From: Rhodeus uyekii
Lineage: Eukaryota; Chordata; Actinopteri; Cypriniformes; Acheilognathidae
Assembly (NCBI GenBank): GCA_037043235.1
Contig: JAWRVZ010000042.1
Location: forward strand, 2,137,501 to 2,201,500
Direction of reading: 5' to 3'
Length of the DNA stretch: 64,000 bases
Shown one piece after another: positions 12,416-22,662 of this stretch. A program made the translations under genes and the position numbers. The notes below the pieces were generated by a model that was not told where the DNA came from, searched no databases, and saw only the letters and a list, made by a program, of their open reading frames with translations. The first letter of the stretch is position 1. Each line of letters starts with the position of its first letter.

Positions 12416-13300
12416 AACACGCTGGCCCACCCAGGAGAGACGCACACAGACGCTCCTCATTTGGTTTATCGGAGCTTGGCCAAGTCACATATACTGTCAC
12501 TTCGCTCTCGTCCCGCTTCCAAGCCAAATGAGCAACATCCAAGAAGAAATCAGACTCCAGAAATAAAAGAGTTGCCATCAGACACACACTCATATATATA
12601 TATACACACATACGCGCTCTCTCACACACACACTCATAACAGAGACTCTGATGTGTTCCAGACGCTCTGGAACGAGTCCTTCAGAAACACCACCATCATT
12701 ACAGCAATGATTCAGACGGTTAGTTTTTGTTTTTTTAGACGCTTTTTTTTTTACATATATTGCTTTTGATATTTTATACTATTTTGATATTTGTCTGGTT
12801 TATCAGAATGAAGATATTTTTTATATTTTAACTGTACTTCTGATATTTCTATTTTTATATAGATGACTTGTAAATTTAGACTTTGTAAAATAATTGTATA
12901 TTTTTTATCAACTATAAAAGGAAAAAGTTTTTGTTTTTATATTTAATTTTTTTAAATATATTTTCTGTATATTAAGTAGTAAAAAGTAAAGTAAAATTAA
13001 GTAAAATTACTTCTGATATTTATTTATTTAATATATAATACGTTTATTATAATTTTGTACTACTATCGGTTTTTATATTTTTTGAAAATTTTATTTTTAT
13101 TTATAAATATATATATATATATATTATGTTTACATATTAAACATATTTTTAGAATTATATTTTATTTTTTAATATTTGTGATTTTGGCATTCCCAGGTTC
13201 CTCTTTAATTACACATAAAGCAGATCATTCTGCTGAATGTATGCTTTAGTCTTCTGTAAGGTGAAATGATGACAGAACGATCAGTTTTGGGGTAAATTAT
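12416..13300. other. Intergenic A/T-rich stretch
   Basis: A short unique segment to about 12720, then very A/T-rich sequence with many TATATTTT motifs. No exon or RNA gene recognised. Confidence 0.5.
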
Positions 13301-13302
13301 TC

Positions 13303-13410
13303 TATGTGTGTGTGTGTGTGTGTGTGTGTCTGTATGAGAGAGAGCGAGAAAGAGAGAGTGTGAGTGTATGAGAGAGAGAGAGAGAGAATGTGTGTGTGAG
13401 AGAGAAAGCT
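13303..13410. repeat. GT/GA microsatellite
   Basis: (GT)n about 13303-13330 followed by GAGA runs mixed with GTGT to 13410. Confidence 0.85.
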
Positions 13411-13814
13411 GAACTGTTCAGATTTTTTATGTTTCTGGCAGACAGCAGATTCTTCTTCCCAAGATAAATAAGATCAGACGCCCTTCTGACTCTCTCGTTT
13501 AACTGGCTAATGAGCTGTGATGTGCCAATCAGAGGCTCCTCCCCATCAGGATATTCAGCCAATCACAGAGCTTCCCTGAAACCACACAAAGAGAGTGAAA
13601 GATCAGGATCAGGCTGAAGCTAGAACAAAGCTGCAGATTTCTGAAATATCACAAGTTTACACATGAGTGAGAAGAACAAAGAGGCTTTTAATGTTCCTTC
13701 AGCGCTACCTAGAGGAAAACATCCCATAATAACAACCATCATATGAGAAACTTTAACCCTCTGTAAACTATAAACAGTATTTGTTTATCTATCTAACTAT
13801 CTATGCATTGATAC

Positions 13815-13979
13815 AGGCTTTCCTGTGTCTCTAACAGTAGAGAGTGGCGCTTGTAACATAAAGGTCATGGGTTCTATTCCCAGGGAAAGCAGGAATTGAT
13901 TAGAATGTAAATGTGTTTCTTGAATGGACTGTGAGTCGCTTTGGATAAAAGCATCTGACAAATGCATGAATGTAGATGA
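13815..13979 (+). mobile_element. tRNA-derived SINE, plus-strand copy
   Basis: Full-length-looking copy: TTTCCTGTGTCTCTAACAGT head, GGGTTCTATTCCC (B-box with one change), AAGCAGGAATTGATTAGAAT middle and GAGTCGCTTTGGATAAAAGC tail ending in ATGAATGTAGATG. Confidence 0.85.
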
Positions 13980-14620
13980 ATATCTATTTACCTATCTGTC
14001 TATTTCATCCATCTATCATTTAAAGTTTTATAGCGTTCACTTCCCTCTCAGTAAATTAGGGTAACAACTTCTTTCCACACAGTGAATGAATATGATGTAT
14101 TGTTTTGGAGGTCAGATGTTTGAGACGCTCCTGCTGAAACAACCCTGTAGTTTCTTTAATGTGAGTCATTAGTGCACTCATTAGTGTGTTTACTATAGTG
14201 GCTCTTGATTACTGAGGGCCTGATTAGAGGCAGCAGGAGCCGCGACCTTTGACCTGCCGTCACATCTCTGCTGGTAATGAGAATGAGAAGATGGGCTGAT
14301 GATGGCGAGAGGTCAGACTCCCTGCTAATGAACCTCCCGCTGATATCAGGCCAGCGCAGGTCAACACAACAGCTCACACCTCGTCTGTTTGATCAGACGT
14401 TCCTGCTGCTGTTTGATTCTGCTCCTACTTTCGAGTCCAAGTTTAAACCCCAAGAAAACACTGTGGCTTGTTCTCATTTAGGCCGTTAGATAAAAGTGTG
14501 TTCAGCATCAAAGGGCTGTTAGGGGGAACCGGTTGAAGACACTCGCGTCTCATGGCTCTGTTCTTCTTGATTTCTCCTGCAGTGTGAAGCACACAAGTGT
14601 TAACAGAGACACTGAGCTTC
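13980..14620. other. Intergenic, no gene recognised
   Basis: Unique-looking sequence with no splice-supported exon. It separates the SINE from the GA/GT array. Confidence 0.5.
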
Positions 14621-15063
14621 AGAGAGAGAGAGAGAGTGAGTGTGTGTGTGTAAGAGAGAAAGTGAGTGGGTGTGAGAGTGAGTGTGTGTAAGTAAGAGAG
14701 AAAGTGAGTGGGTGTGAGAGTGAGTGTGTGAGAGTTAGAAAGTGAGTGTGTGTGTGAGAGACAGAGAGAGTGTGTGACGGAGAGAAAGTGAGTGGGTGTG
14801 TGAGGGAGAAAGCGAGTGGGTGTGAGTGTGTGTGTGTGTGTGTGAGAGAGAGAGAAAGTGAGTGGGTGTGAGAGTGAGTGTGTGTGTGAGAGAGAGAGAG
14901 AGAAAGCGAGTGGGTGTGAGAGTGAGTGTGTGTGTGAGAGAGAGAGAGAGAGAAAGCGAGTGGGTGTGAGAGTGTGTGTGTGTGTGAGAGAGAGAGAGAA
15001 AGTGAGTGGGTGTGAGAGTGTGTGTGTGTGTGAGAGAGAGAGAGAAAGCGAGTGGGTGTGAGA

Positions 15064-15097
<34 letters not shown>

Positions 15098-15551
15098 AAG
15101 CGAGTGGGTGTGAGAGTGTGTGTGTGTGTGAGAGAGAGAGAGAAAGTGAGTGGGTGTGAGAGTGTGTGTGTGTGTGAGAGAGAGAGAGAAAGCGAGTGGG
15201 TGTGAGAGTGTGTGTGTGTGTGAGAGAGAGAGAGAATGCGAGTGGGTGTGAGAGTGAGTGTGTGTGTGAGAGAGAGAGAGAGAAAGCGAGTGGGTGTGAG
15301 AGTGAGTGTGTGTGTGAGAGAGAGAGAGAGAGCGAGAGAGAGAAAGCGAGTGGGTGTGAGAGTGAGTGTGTGTGTGAGAGAGAGAGAGAAAGCGAGTGGG
15401 TGTGAGAGTGTGTGTGTGTGTGAGAGAGAGAGAGAAAGTGAGTGGGTGTGAGAGTGTGTGTGTGTGTGAGAGAGAGAGAGAGAAAGCGAGTGGGTGTGAG
15501 AGTGAGTGTGTGTGTGAGAGAGAGAGAGAAAGCGAGTGGGTGTGAGAGTGA

Positions 15552-15585
<34 letters not shown>

Positions 15586-15989
15586 AAGCGAGTGGGTGTG
15601 AGAGTGAGTGTGTGTGTGAGAGAGAGAGAGAGAGAAAGCGAGTGGGTGTGAGAGTGTGTGTGTGTGTGAGAGAGAGAGAGAAAGTGAGTGGGTGTGAGAG
15701 TGTGTGTGTGTGAGAGAGAGAGAAAGCGAGTGGGTGTGAGAGTGTGTGTGAGAGAGAGAGAGAAAGCGAGTGGGTGTGAGAGTGAGTGTGTGTGTGAGAG
15801 AGAGAGAGAGAGAGAAAGCGAGTGGGTGTGAGAGTGAGTGTGTGTGTGAGAGAGAGAGAGAGAGAGAAAGCGAGTGGGTGTGAGAGTGAGTGTGTGTGTG
15901 AGAGAGAGAGAGAGAGAGAAAGCGAGTGGGTGTGAGAGTGAGTGTGTGTGTGAGAGAGAGAGAGAGAAAGCGAGTGGGTGTGAGAGTGA

Positions 15990-16037
<48 letters not shown>

Positions 16038-16139
16038 GTGGGTGTGAGAGCGTGTGTGTGTGTGAGAGAGAGAGAGAAAGTGAGTGGGTGTGAGAGTGTG
16101 TGTGTGTGAGAGAGAGAGAGAAAGCGAGTGGGTGTGAGA

Positions 16140-16171
<32 letters not shown>

Positions 16172-16369
16172 AAGTGAGTGGGTGTGAGAGTGTGTGTGTG
16201 TGTGAGAGAGAGAGAGAGAAAGCGAGTGGGTGTGAGAGTGTGTGTGTGTGTGAGAGAGAGAGAGAGAAAGCGAGTGGGTGTGAGAGTGTGTGTGTGTGTG
16301 AGAGAGAGAAAGCGAGTGGGTGTGAGAGTGTGTGTGTGTGTGAGAGAGAGAAAGCGAGTGGGTGTGAGA

Positions 16370-16401
<32 letters not shown>

Positions 16402-16507
16402 AAGCGAGTGGGTGTGAGAGTGTGTGTGTGTGTGAGAGAGAGAGAGAAAGCGAGTGGGTGTGAGAGTGTGTGTGTGTGTGAGAGAGAGAGAGAAAGCGAG
16501 TGGGTGT

Positions 16508-16538
<31 letters not shown>

Positions 16539-16650
16539 AAAGCGAGTGGGTGTGAGTGTGTGAGAGAGAGAGAGAGAAAGCGAGTGGGTGTGAGAGTGTG
16601 TGTGTGTGTGAGAGAGAGAGAAAGTGAGTGGGTGTGAGAGTGAGTGAGTA
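14621..16650. repeat. 2 kb GA/GT minisatellite
   Basis: About forty copies of a unit near 'AGAAAGCGAGTGGGTGTGAG' followed by AGTGTGTGTGTGTG and a variable (GA)n run; unit length around 45 bp. The conserved AAAGCGAGTGGGTGTGAG block is flanked by length-variable dinucleotides. The minus strand stays open for 683 codons (SLSLSHTHTLSHPLAF-like), caused by the repeat composition. Confidence 0.95.
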
Positions 16651-17222
16651 ATGTAATTTAAAATTGTCATGTGAGTGAATCCACAGTCTCTCAGTTCATA
16701 TATCTATAACCAATAATAGATGCAATATATTTTTTTGTCTTATCACTTTAATTAATTACCTGCATGTTCTTTTTATTTCTGTTTTGATTGTTTCACAAAG
16801 AAACTGCACAGAATAACAGATGCTTTATTTGAGTATTGATCTTCAAAAGTTATTTATTTTAGTCACAAAAGAAAAAAAATGCTTTTGTAAATCAAATTCA
16901 TAGAAATTAAATTACAACAATGAGATAAAAAGTATTTCTCATAATGACATTAATTGTGTCCAGAAGCAGATGAAGAGCAGCGGCGCCACCGTGTGGATCC
17001 GTGACGCAACAACACTCATAAAATCAGTTCTTCAGTATCTGAACTGAACCCGTAATATAGTCGGCGTGTTTTCCATCTCGTGTGTCACTGTTCTCAGATC
17101 ATTAGAGAAACCGGAGCCCATCCATCCATCCACCCGTCAGAAACATGTTCCTCTGCTCTCAGCTTTGGTTCAGTGATGCGGGCGAGTGTTTGCCACTGAG
17201 GTCAGTGTGTGTGTGAGACATG
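16651..17222. other. ATP23 3' flank with likely polyadenylation signal
   Basis: Unique A/T-rich sequence downstream of the ATP23 stop (minus strand). A TTTATT at 16824-16829 reads AATAAA on the minus strand, about 395 bases after the stop, and is a reasonable polyadenylation signal. Confidence 0.5.
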
Positions 17223-18008
17223 TCAGAGGTTTGCGTGATACCGGTCCCGGTTCTCGAAGTCCCTGTAGGCGAACTTGGCGTCCTTCTTTCCGTGCGGGAT
17301 GCGTCCGAAGGGGGCGTGGTCATGGAAGCAGCTGTCGAACACCTCGTCAACCACTCGCTCCGCTTCCTGCCGGCTCACCTTGCGTACGGCCAGGATGGAG
17401 CGCAGCGCCCGGCTCCGCACACACTCCTGCGAACACACGGCACGTGACTCTCCGGACGGCATCGGATCGGAGCAAGCGGATGAGACGCCTTACCTGATGG
17501 TGCTCTCTGAAGCCGAAGTTAAACCGGGAAACCTCGTTAGCGAACGAACAGTCTCCGCTCAGGTTGGCGGCACGGATCTGGAGGAAACACAGATGAGTGA
17601 GGAAACACACACCTGTGCGAGAGACGGACGGAGTCGCTCACCTCTGAACAGGCCAGGTGTCTGCAGTTGCTGAACCAGTCGACTCGTGCGCGGCAGTGGT
17701 CGAAGGCGTGGACCAGCTCGTGCGTCACCACACGGTTCATGTGCGCCTGCTGGTGGATGTTGTTCTGGCACAGGACGATCTGCACACACACATGCGCTCA
17801 GATACGCAAATACTCAGATCCCTGCAATCACCTGAGAGTGTGTGTGATTGAGTGTGTGAGAGAGATTTCCCTGCATCTCACCTGAGAGGTGGCAGCATCG
17901 AACCCGCCACTGACCGTCCCGTCACAGTCCTCACATGAGAAATGTCTGTCTTTATGAACCGCACTGAGGAGAAACACAAACAGCATCACAGTCGTGAGTG
18001 AGAGTGAT

Positions 18009-18042
<34 letters not shown>

Positions 18043-18984
18043 TGAGAATTTAGGAGTTCAAGCTGCTCTCACCAGCCCGAGCTTCTCATGGCCGCCAGCA
18101 GGAGTTTAGCGTACGGACCTGAAACACAGATGAACATCATCAGACATTATGAGATTAAGTATAATTATGAGGTTTAAACATCTACATTCATGCATTCATC
18201 AGACGCTTTTATCCAAATTGACTTGCATTGCATTCAAGAAACACACTGACATTCTAATCAGTTCTTGCTTTTTCCTAGGAATCGAACCCATGACCTTGAT
18301 GTTGCAAGAGCCACTCTCTACTGATTGAGACACAGGAAAATACAAGAGATATAAAATAGATAATGGTTCAATATGAGATTAAAGTAAAAATTATGGGACA
18401 AAAAAAGTATGACAGTCATAATTATGAGATAAAAGTACAACATACAAAGTTAAAATTGTGAGATGATTCGGAAGTCATAATTATTACATAACAAATAAAT
18501 TTCACAAAAAGCGGAAATTATGAAATACTAATTATGAGATTAAAAGCTCAAAACTGTGAGATCATGGTTACAAGATAGTTATGAGACCATTATTAAAGTC
18601 AACATTATTAAACTCGAGTCATTATAAGATAAGTCAAAATTAAGACAGTCAAAATATAAATTATATGAGTTAACAAAAAATCCAGTCGAAATAAATCATA
18701 ATTATGACATAAAAAGTCAAATTATGACCTTTGACCTCCTAATTACGGTCTTTTTGTACAGAACGGGAGCGAGCCGCTGTTCGCTTACTCGTCTCCAGCG
18801 CGAACTGCAGCATAATGCTACACTTGTGTTTAAAGGTGAACAGACTCTCCCCGATCGAGCCCTTCTTGAACTTGCTGCCGGCGCGCTCGGGATACAATCC
18901 GTAACCGTAGCTCTCATCCGTCGCTTCTTTCTCTCCGCCGCGTTTATTCCCTTCTTCCCCCTCCTGACTCCTGCTGTCAGCCAT
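17223..18984 (-). CDS. atp23: ATP23, mitochondrial inner-membrane protease ATP23 homologue
   Basis: Zinc metalloprotease (peptidase family M76) of the mitochondrial intermembrane space; in yeast it processes Atp6 and helps assemble the ATP synthase Fo sector. Exons in transcription order: 18984-18789, 18118-18073, 17963-17882, 17779-17642, 17577-17494, 17426-17223. They join to 750 nt, 249 residues plus stop, close to the usual length. The HExxH zinc motif is HELVH at residues 128-132 (exon 4), inside THELVHAFDHCRARVDWF. A cysteine-rich stretch FSCEDCDGTVSGGFDAATSQ precedes it, and the protein ends FGRIPH...YRDFENRDRYHANL as in the family. The ATG at 18984 begins MADSRSQEGEEGNKRG, a poorly conserved acidic N-terminus. 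Transcribed away from RPAP3, toward LRIG3. All active-site residues look intact. Confidence 0.95.
18179..18345 (-). mobile_element. tRNA-derived SINE, minus-strand copy in ATP23 intron 1
   Basis: Reverse complement of the SINE family: tail first (TCAGACGCTTTTATCCAAAT), then GGAATCGAACCCATGACCTT (reverse B-box) and the head ending GAGACACAGGAAA. Confidence 0.85.
18355..18735. repeat. Degenerate ATTATGAGATAAAAGTC repeat in ATP23 intron 1
   Basis: Loose tandem copies of sequence like CATAATTATGAGATAAAAGT. Similar in style to tracts near 10440-10760 and 20750-21070. No coding content. Confidence 0.6.
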
Positions 18985-18990
18985 TGCGCT

Positions 18991-19064
18991 GAGCTGCGCG
19001 TGCACGCCGGGGTCACGTGACTGATCTGAGCTGCGCGTGCACGCTGAGGTCACGTGACTGAGAA
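18991..19064. promoter_or_regulatory. Duplicated 37-bp promoter unit of ATP23 with two GTCACGTGAC E-boxes
   Basis: Two tandem units (18991-19027 and 19028-19064) begin GAGCTGCGCGTGCACGC and each contains the palindrome GTCACGTGAC (19012-19021 and 19049-19058). The first unit starts 7 bases upstream of the ATP23 start codon. GTCACGTGAC matches the USF/MITF/TFEB (CLEAR) type E-box, and GCGCGTGCAC is GC-rich promoter sequence. Activity is inferred from position and motif. Confidence 0.6.
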
Positions 19065-19219
19065 GATCAAAATATCTCAGTAATTAAAGTAATTCACTTT
19101 GTCTTTTTCTGTGGACTTTTATTATTAGTTGTGCTTCTTGTTCGCGATGGGATGTCGCGCGTGCTCGCAAAATAACATGGTCTTTTATTTCAAAATAAAA
19201 GCCCCAAACCTGACGACAA

Positions 19220-19352
19220 ACGTTTTAACAATGCCAAGGTCTTGGGTTCGATTCTCAGGGAAAGCAAGAACTGATTAGAATGACAATGTGTTTTTTGAAT
19301 GCAATGCAAGTCACTTTAGATGAAAGCGTCTGATAAACGCACGAATGTAGAT
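19220..19352 (+). mobile_element. tRNA-derived SINE, 5'-truncated
   Basis: Lacks the head; begins near CAATGCCAAGGTCTTGGGTT, has TTCGATTCTCAGG, GCAAGAACTGATTAGAATGA and the GCAAGTCACTTTAGATGAAA tail ending at GTAGATG. Confidence 0.75.
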
Positions 19353-19756
19353 GTAAATATATAATGTTAACTGGACTCTGATTTGGTCTCTTACACACAA
19401 ATATCTTTTAACAAATAAGATAAATCATATTTCAACTTTTACATAGATTACCCCTGTAATAGTGTATCAATGTCATCCAGAATATTGAGAATAAACACTT
19501 TCTGTGATGTAGAACAGTGATTCCCAAACTGTGGTCCGCGGACCACTAGTGGTCCGCGAGGGTACTACAGGTGGTCCGTGGAAAGGCAAAATAAAATATT
19601 ATTTTACCTTCATTTTACCAGGAAATTTCCATAAAAAATTAAAAGAATATGTAGGCCTATATTGATATAACATCTACATTAAATTGTCAAGTTATTGTGC
19701 GATTACTAAAATAGGCCAGTGGTGTTCGGCCATGACGTTCAAGTTCAGTGTCGTTT

Positions 19757-19999
19757 ATGGATCGGTGGATAGCAACAGGTTCTCTGAAGAGAAAAGAGGC
19801 AGAAGTTCCAGAAAACGAAGAGATTCACAGTGAGTTGGATGCATCTATGAGCCAGAAAAAGAGAGTGAAGAGAAAATACTGTGAAAGCTATTTAGCATTA
19901 GGTTTCAGCTACACCGGCCCCGAAGACGAACCGTTGCCCGTTTGCGTTTGTTGCTACGAGACACTGGCTAATGATAGCCTATTTAGAGGTGCGGATTAA
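19757..19999 (+). pseudogene. Truncated hAT transposase / ZBED5-like N-terminus
   Basis: ORF beginning MDRWIATGSLKRK, with KRKYCESYLALGFSYTG and LPVCVCCYETLANDS. This is the start of the BED-type zinc finger found in ZBED5-like hAT transposases (recognised by the YLALGF and PVC.CC.ETLA.DS pattern). The finger ends before its histidines and the catalytic domain is absent, so it is a remnant. Confidence 0.7.
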
Positions 20000-20022
20000 T
20001 TCATGTAAGACTGTGTGTAGAC

Positions 20023-21407
20023 CAGGGATCTCAAACATGCGGCCCGCAAAACGATATTTTGTGGCCCGCGGGACCATATGAAAGTTTAATGTAAGTGTGG
20101 CCCGCGAGTTTTGAATGAATAGCGCTTTACCGCATTGTGTGCGGAAGATTCATTTTTCGTGCGAGCTGGAGCTGTACAAAACCAACCAATCACAGTGGAG
20201 TATAAGACTCCCAGGGTCCAATCACAGTGGAGTATTTGACTCCCGGGGGCCAATCACAGTGGAGTAAATGACTCCCGGGGGCGGGACATCGGCCGGGCTT
20301 GATGCAAACAGAGAAACATTTCACAACTATAATACGTCACAACTATGGAGCTTCCCGTGTAACATCACATTTGTCAATGCCGTAATAGAATTATTACTTC
20401 TTATTGTGTTTGAAATTGAGCATGTTTGACTTTGAGCTGGACGAAGTCAATGTTACTGTTATCGGCGTTGGATTTAGCGTCATGCGGATTGCATTTTGTT
20501 TTTCCATCATTTGAAATGGACTGATTTGCGGGACATCGGTGTTATAATATAGAAAATAAAATCCAGTAAATAACGCCTATGTGGCTGCATCTCATTGTTT
20601 GTATATAATACATTTATTAATGCTGTCCCACAGTCCGATATCAGCCCGGTAGCAGTCGCCTATCTCAGTATTTTCTGCCAAATGTTATATCCAAATGTTA
20701 CGATGTTCATGTCATCAGGAAAGTATGGAAGCCCGTTTCAGCCACAGTTGAGAAAAAAAAGAAGGATTATTTAAGTCATAATAATGAGAGGGTTTCTCAT
20801 AATATTGACTTAGCATCTGGACAAAATGAGAAAGTTTCATAATAATGACTTAATATCTCGAAATAATGAGAAAGTTTCTCATAATAACGACTTAGTATCT
20901 AAAAATAATGAGAATTTCTCCTAATTATGAATTAATATCTGGAAAAAATGAGAGTTTCATAATAAGGACTTAATATCTCGAAATAATGAGAACGTTTCTT
21001 ATAATATTGACTTATTTCAAAATAATGAGAGTTTATCATAATAATGACTTAGTATCTCAAAAATGTGTAACTTTTTCCTCAACCTTGAACTTCAGTAAGT
21101 CAAGCTATACTGAGAGTCTCAACTGTTTCCTCTCTCAAGCCAAATGTGGCTCAGCTTTGTGAGAGGAAGATCTGCAGGTCTCTGGCAGCAAGAAGTAGGC
21201 AAGACAAGTCATATTCAGAAGAACCATTCATGTTCTTCAATATTCATGCTCAGAAGAACCCATTGAAGTTAAAGAACTGTCAGTAATGACGTTTGAGAAT
21301 TTTTTTTTTTTTTTTTTTTGAATTCTTAATGAATTCTTTTTGAATTCCCTGCCTCACCCAAACTCTGCCTCTTGCAGCCCCCGGGTAATTTAAGTTTGAG
21401 ACCACTG
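20023..21407. mobile_element. Inner hAT-type element nested in the first
   Basis: Left end CAGGGATCTCAAACATGCGG, right end reversed CAGTGGTCTCAAACTTAAAT. The 8 bp GTGTAGAC is duplicated exactly at 20015-20022 and 21408-21415. 1385 bp, no transposase seen; non-autonomous. Contains the CCAAT triplet repeat (20186-20281) and a degenerate AATGAGAAAGTTTCTCATAA tract (about 20750-21070). Confidence 0.85.
20186..20281. repeat. Three 32-bp units each with a CCAAT box
   Basis: CCAATCACAGTGGAGTA recurs at 20186, 20218 and 20250, each followed by GACTCCC(G/A)GGG. Exact 32-bp spacing. Lies within the inner hAT element. Confidence 0.85.
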
Positions 21408-21746
21408 GTGTAGACATTTTATTATGTGTGTTATGAGGTGGTCCACAAAATCTTTTGATTACAAATAGTGGTCCACACACACAAAAAGTTTGAAAACCAC
21501 TGATGTAGAAGATGTTTGGATGGAGTTATAAAACTCTCTCTAAGAAAATCTGCATTAGCACCTTTAATATTATTTTCATTCATCACAACTAAAATCTTCA
21601 TATCCAATATATTGGAAATTTGTTCTTGATACTTTTTAAAATGTTTTTGGGAAAGATCCCATGACTATAATTCTTATATTCTGTCTTTGATGGGCATAAA
21701 AAGCAAAAAATCTTTAAAAAGTAATAGATTGCTTTCAGTAATCTTC

Positions 21747-21749
<3 letters not shown>

Positions 21750-21832
<83 letters not shown>
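21750..21832. repeat. (AT)n microsatellite
   Basis: About 80 bases of uninterrupted AT dinucleotide in intergenic sequence between the hAT pair and RPAP3. Confidence 0.95.
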
Positions 21833-21833
<1 letters not shown>

Positions 21834-22021
21834 AATAAAAATAATATGCAAAGAAAAAAGATTACTACAAAAAAGATTGTTTGCAAATTTTAATTACTAA
21901 GCTTGTACTATGTTTTAATATTTTATATATACGAAGGTGAAATAATATGGTCTAATACTCTCTTATCTCACAATAGTTCATCAGTTTTATAAAAACTATT
22001 TATCTTGAGAAAACGATTTTT

Positions 22022-22068
22022 ACTTCCGGCGCAGTGCGTGTCGTCAGAGGTCAGTTCGCGCATGCGCA
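22022..22068 (+). promoter_or_regulatory. RPAP3 core promoter with ETS and NRF1 motifs
   Basis: ACTTCCGG at 22022-22029 is an ETS (GABPA/ELK) site and CGCGCATGCGCA at 22057-22068 is an NRF1 site, the usual pair in TATA-less housekeeping promoters. A probable non-coding first exon follows and may end at CTTCACAG|GTTTGA (about 22119). The second exon starts at 22590 (TTCTCTAG acceptor) and holds the ATG. Confidence 0.6.
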
Positions 22069-22662
22069 GACAGGAGTGTGCGCTGAACAACACTTGATCA
22101 AAACTCTTCATCTTCACAGGTTTGACACGCACATGTTTCTGCTCTTCACTGCTGTTTTAAACCGAGCCGCTCTTTACAGGCGTTTATGAAACCTTTATAA
22201 TACGCATTGAAGGAAATATAAATGATGTTTAGTAGCTAAACGACATTAACACACGTTTAACTCAAACATTACTCTCAGATTCTGCTCTTACAGCGAGTAC
22301 TCTGGATTATCACATTTATAATAGGATTCATTTGAATCAATAACTTCATGAATCTCGTATACATTTATGGTTAAGAGTTTTTTCAGAGACAAGTTGTTGT
22401 TAGTTAGTCACCATGGTAACCGTAGCTTCCGCTGACATCCCATAGTTATAACTATTGTTGTTTTATCACTGTAAAATAATAATAATGATACAGCATACAT
22501 CACTATTGCTGTTCACACATATAAATATGTAAACAAACCGATGTTTCAGAACATGTTAAATTCATAACACACGTTTATATGTTCTCTAGTGTGAGATGTT
22601 GTGTTGATCTGAGCAGTGCAGGAGCAGCAGTGCCTGCGGGATCCGGACGGATCGGGATTGGG

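Larger units (their letters stand above)
19515..21502 (+). mobile_element. Outer hAT-type DNA transposon with 8-bp TSD
   Basis: Ends are CAGTGATTCCCAAACT (19515) and, reversed, CAGTGGTTTTCAAACT (to 21502). The flanking 8 bp ATGTAGAA is duplicated exactly at 19507-19514 and 21503-21510, as expected for hAT transposition. It carries the N-terminal part of a BED-finger transposase-like ORF (19757-19999) and is interrupted by a second element (20023-21407). Without that insertion the element is only about 600 bp, so it is an internally deleted, non-autonomous copy. Confidence 0.85.

Noticed and set aside
11931..12629. 232-codon frame RQTSDRQTDKHQ on the minus strand
   Set aside because: Pure tetranucleotide repeat translation.
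14619..16670. 683-codon open frame on the minus strand across the GA/GT array
   Set aside because: Only Ser, Leu, His, Thr-rich repeat translation; stops are absent because the repeat lacks them. No splice or homology support.
17186..17673. Plus-strand open frames over ATP23
   Set aside because: Antisense shadows of the ATP23 exons, which have full splice and protein support on the minus strand.
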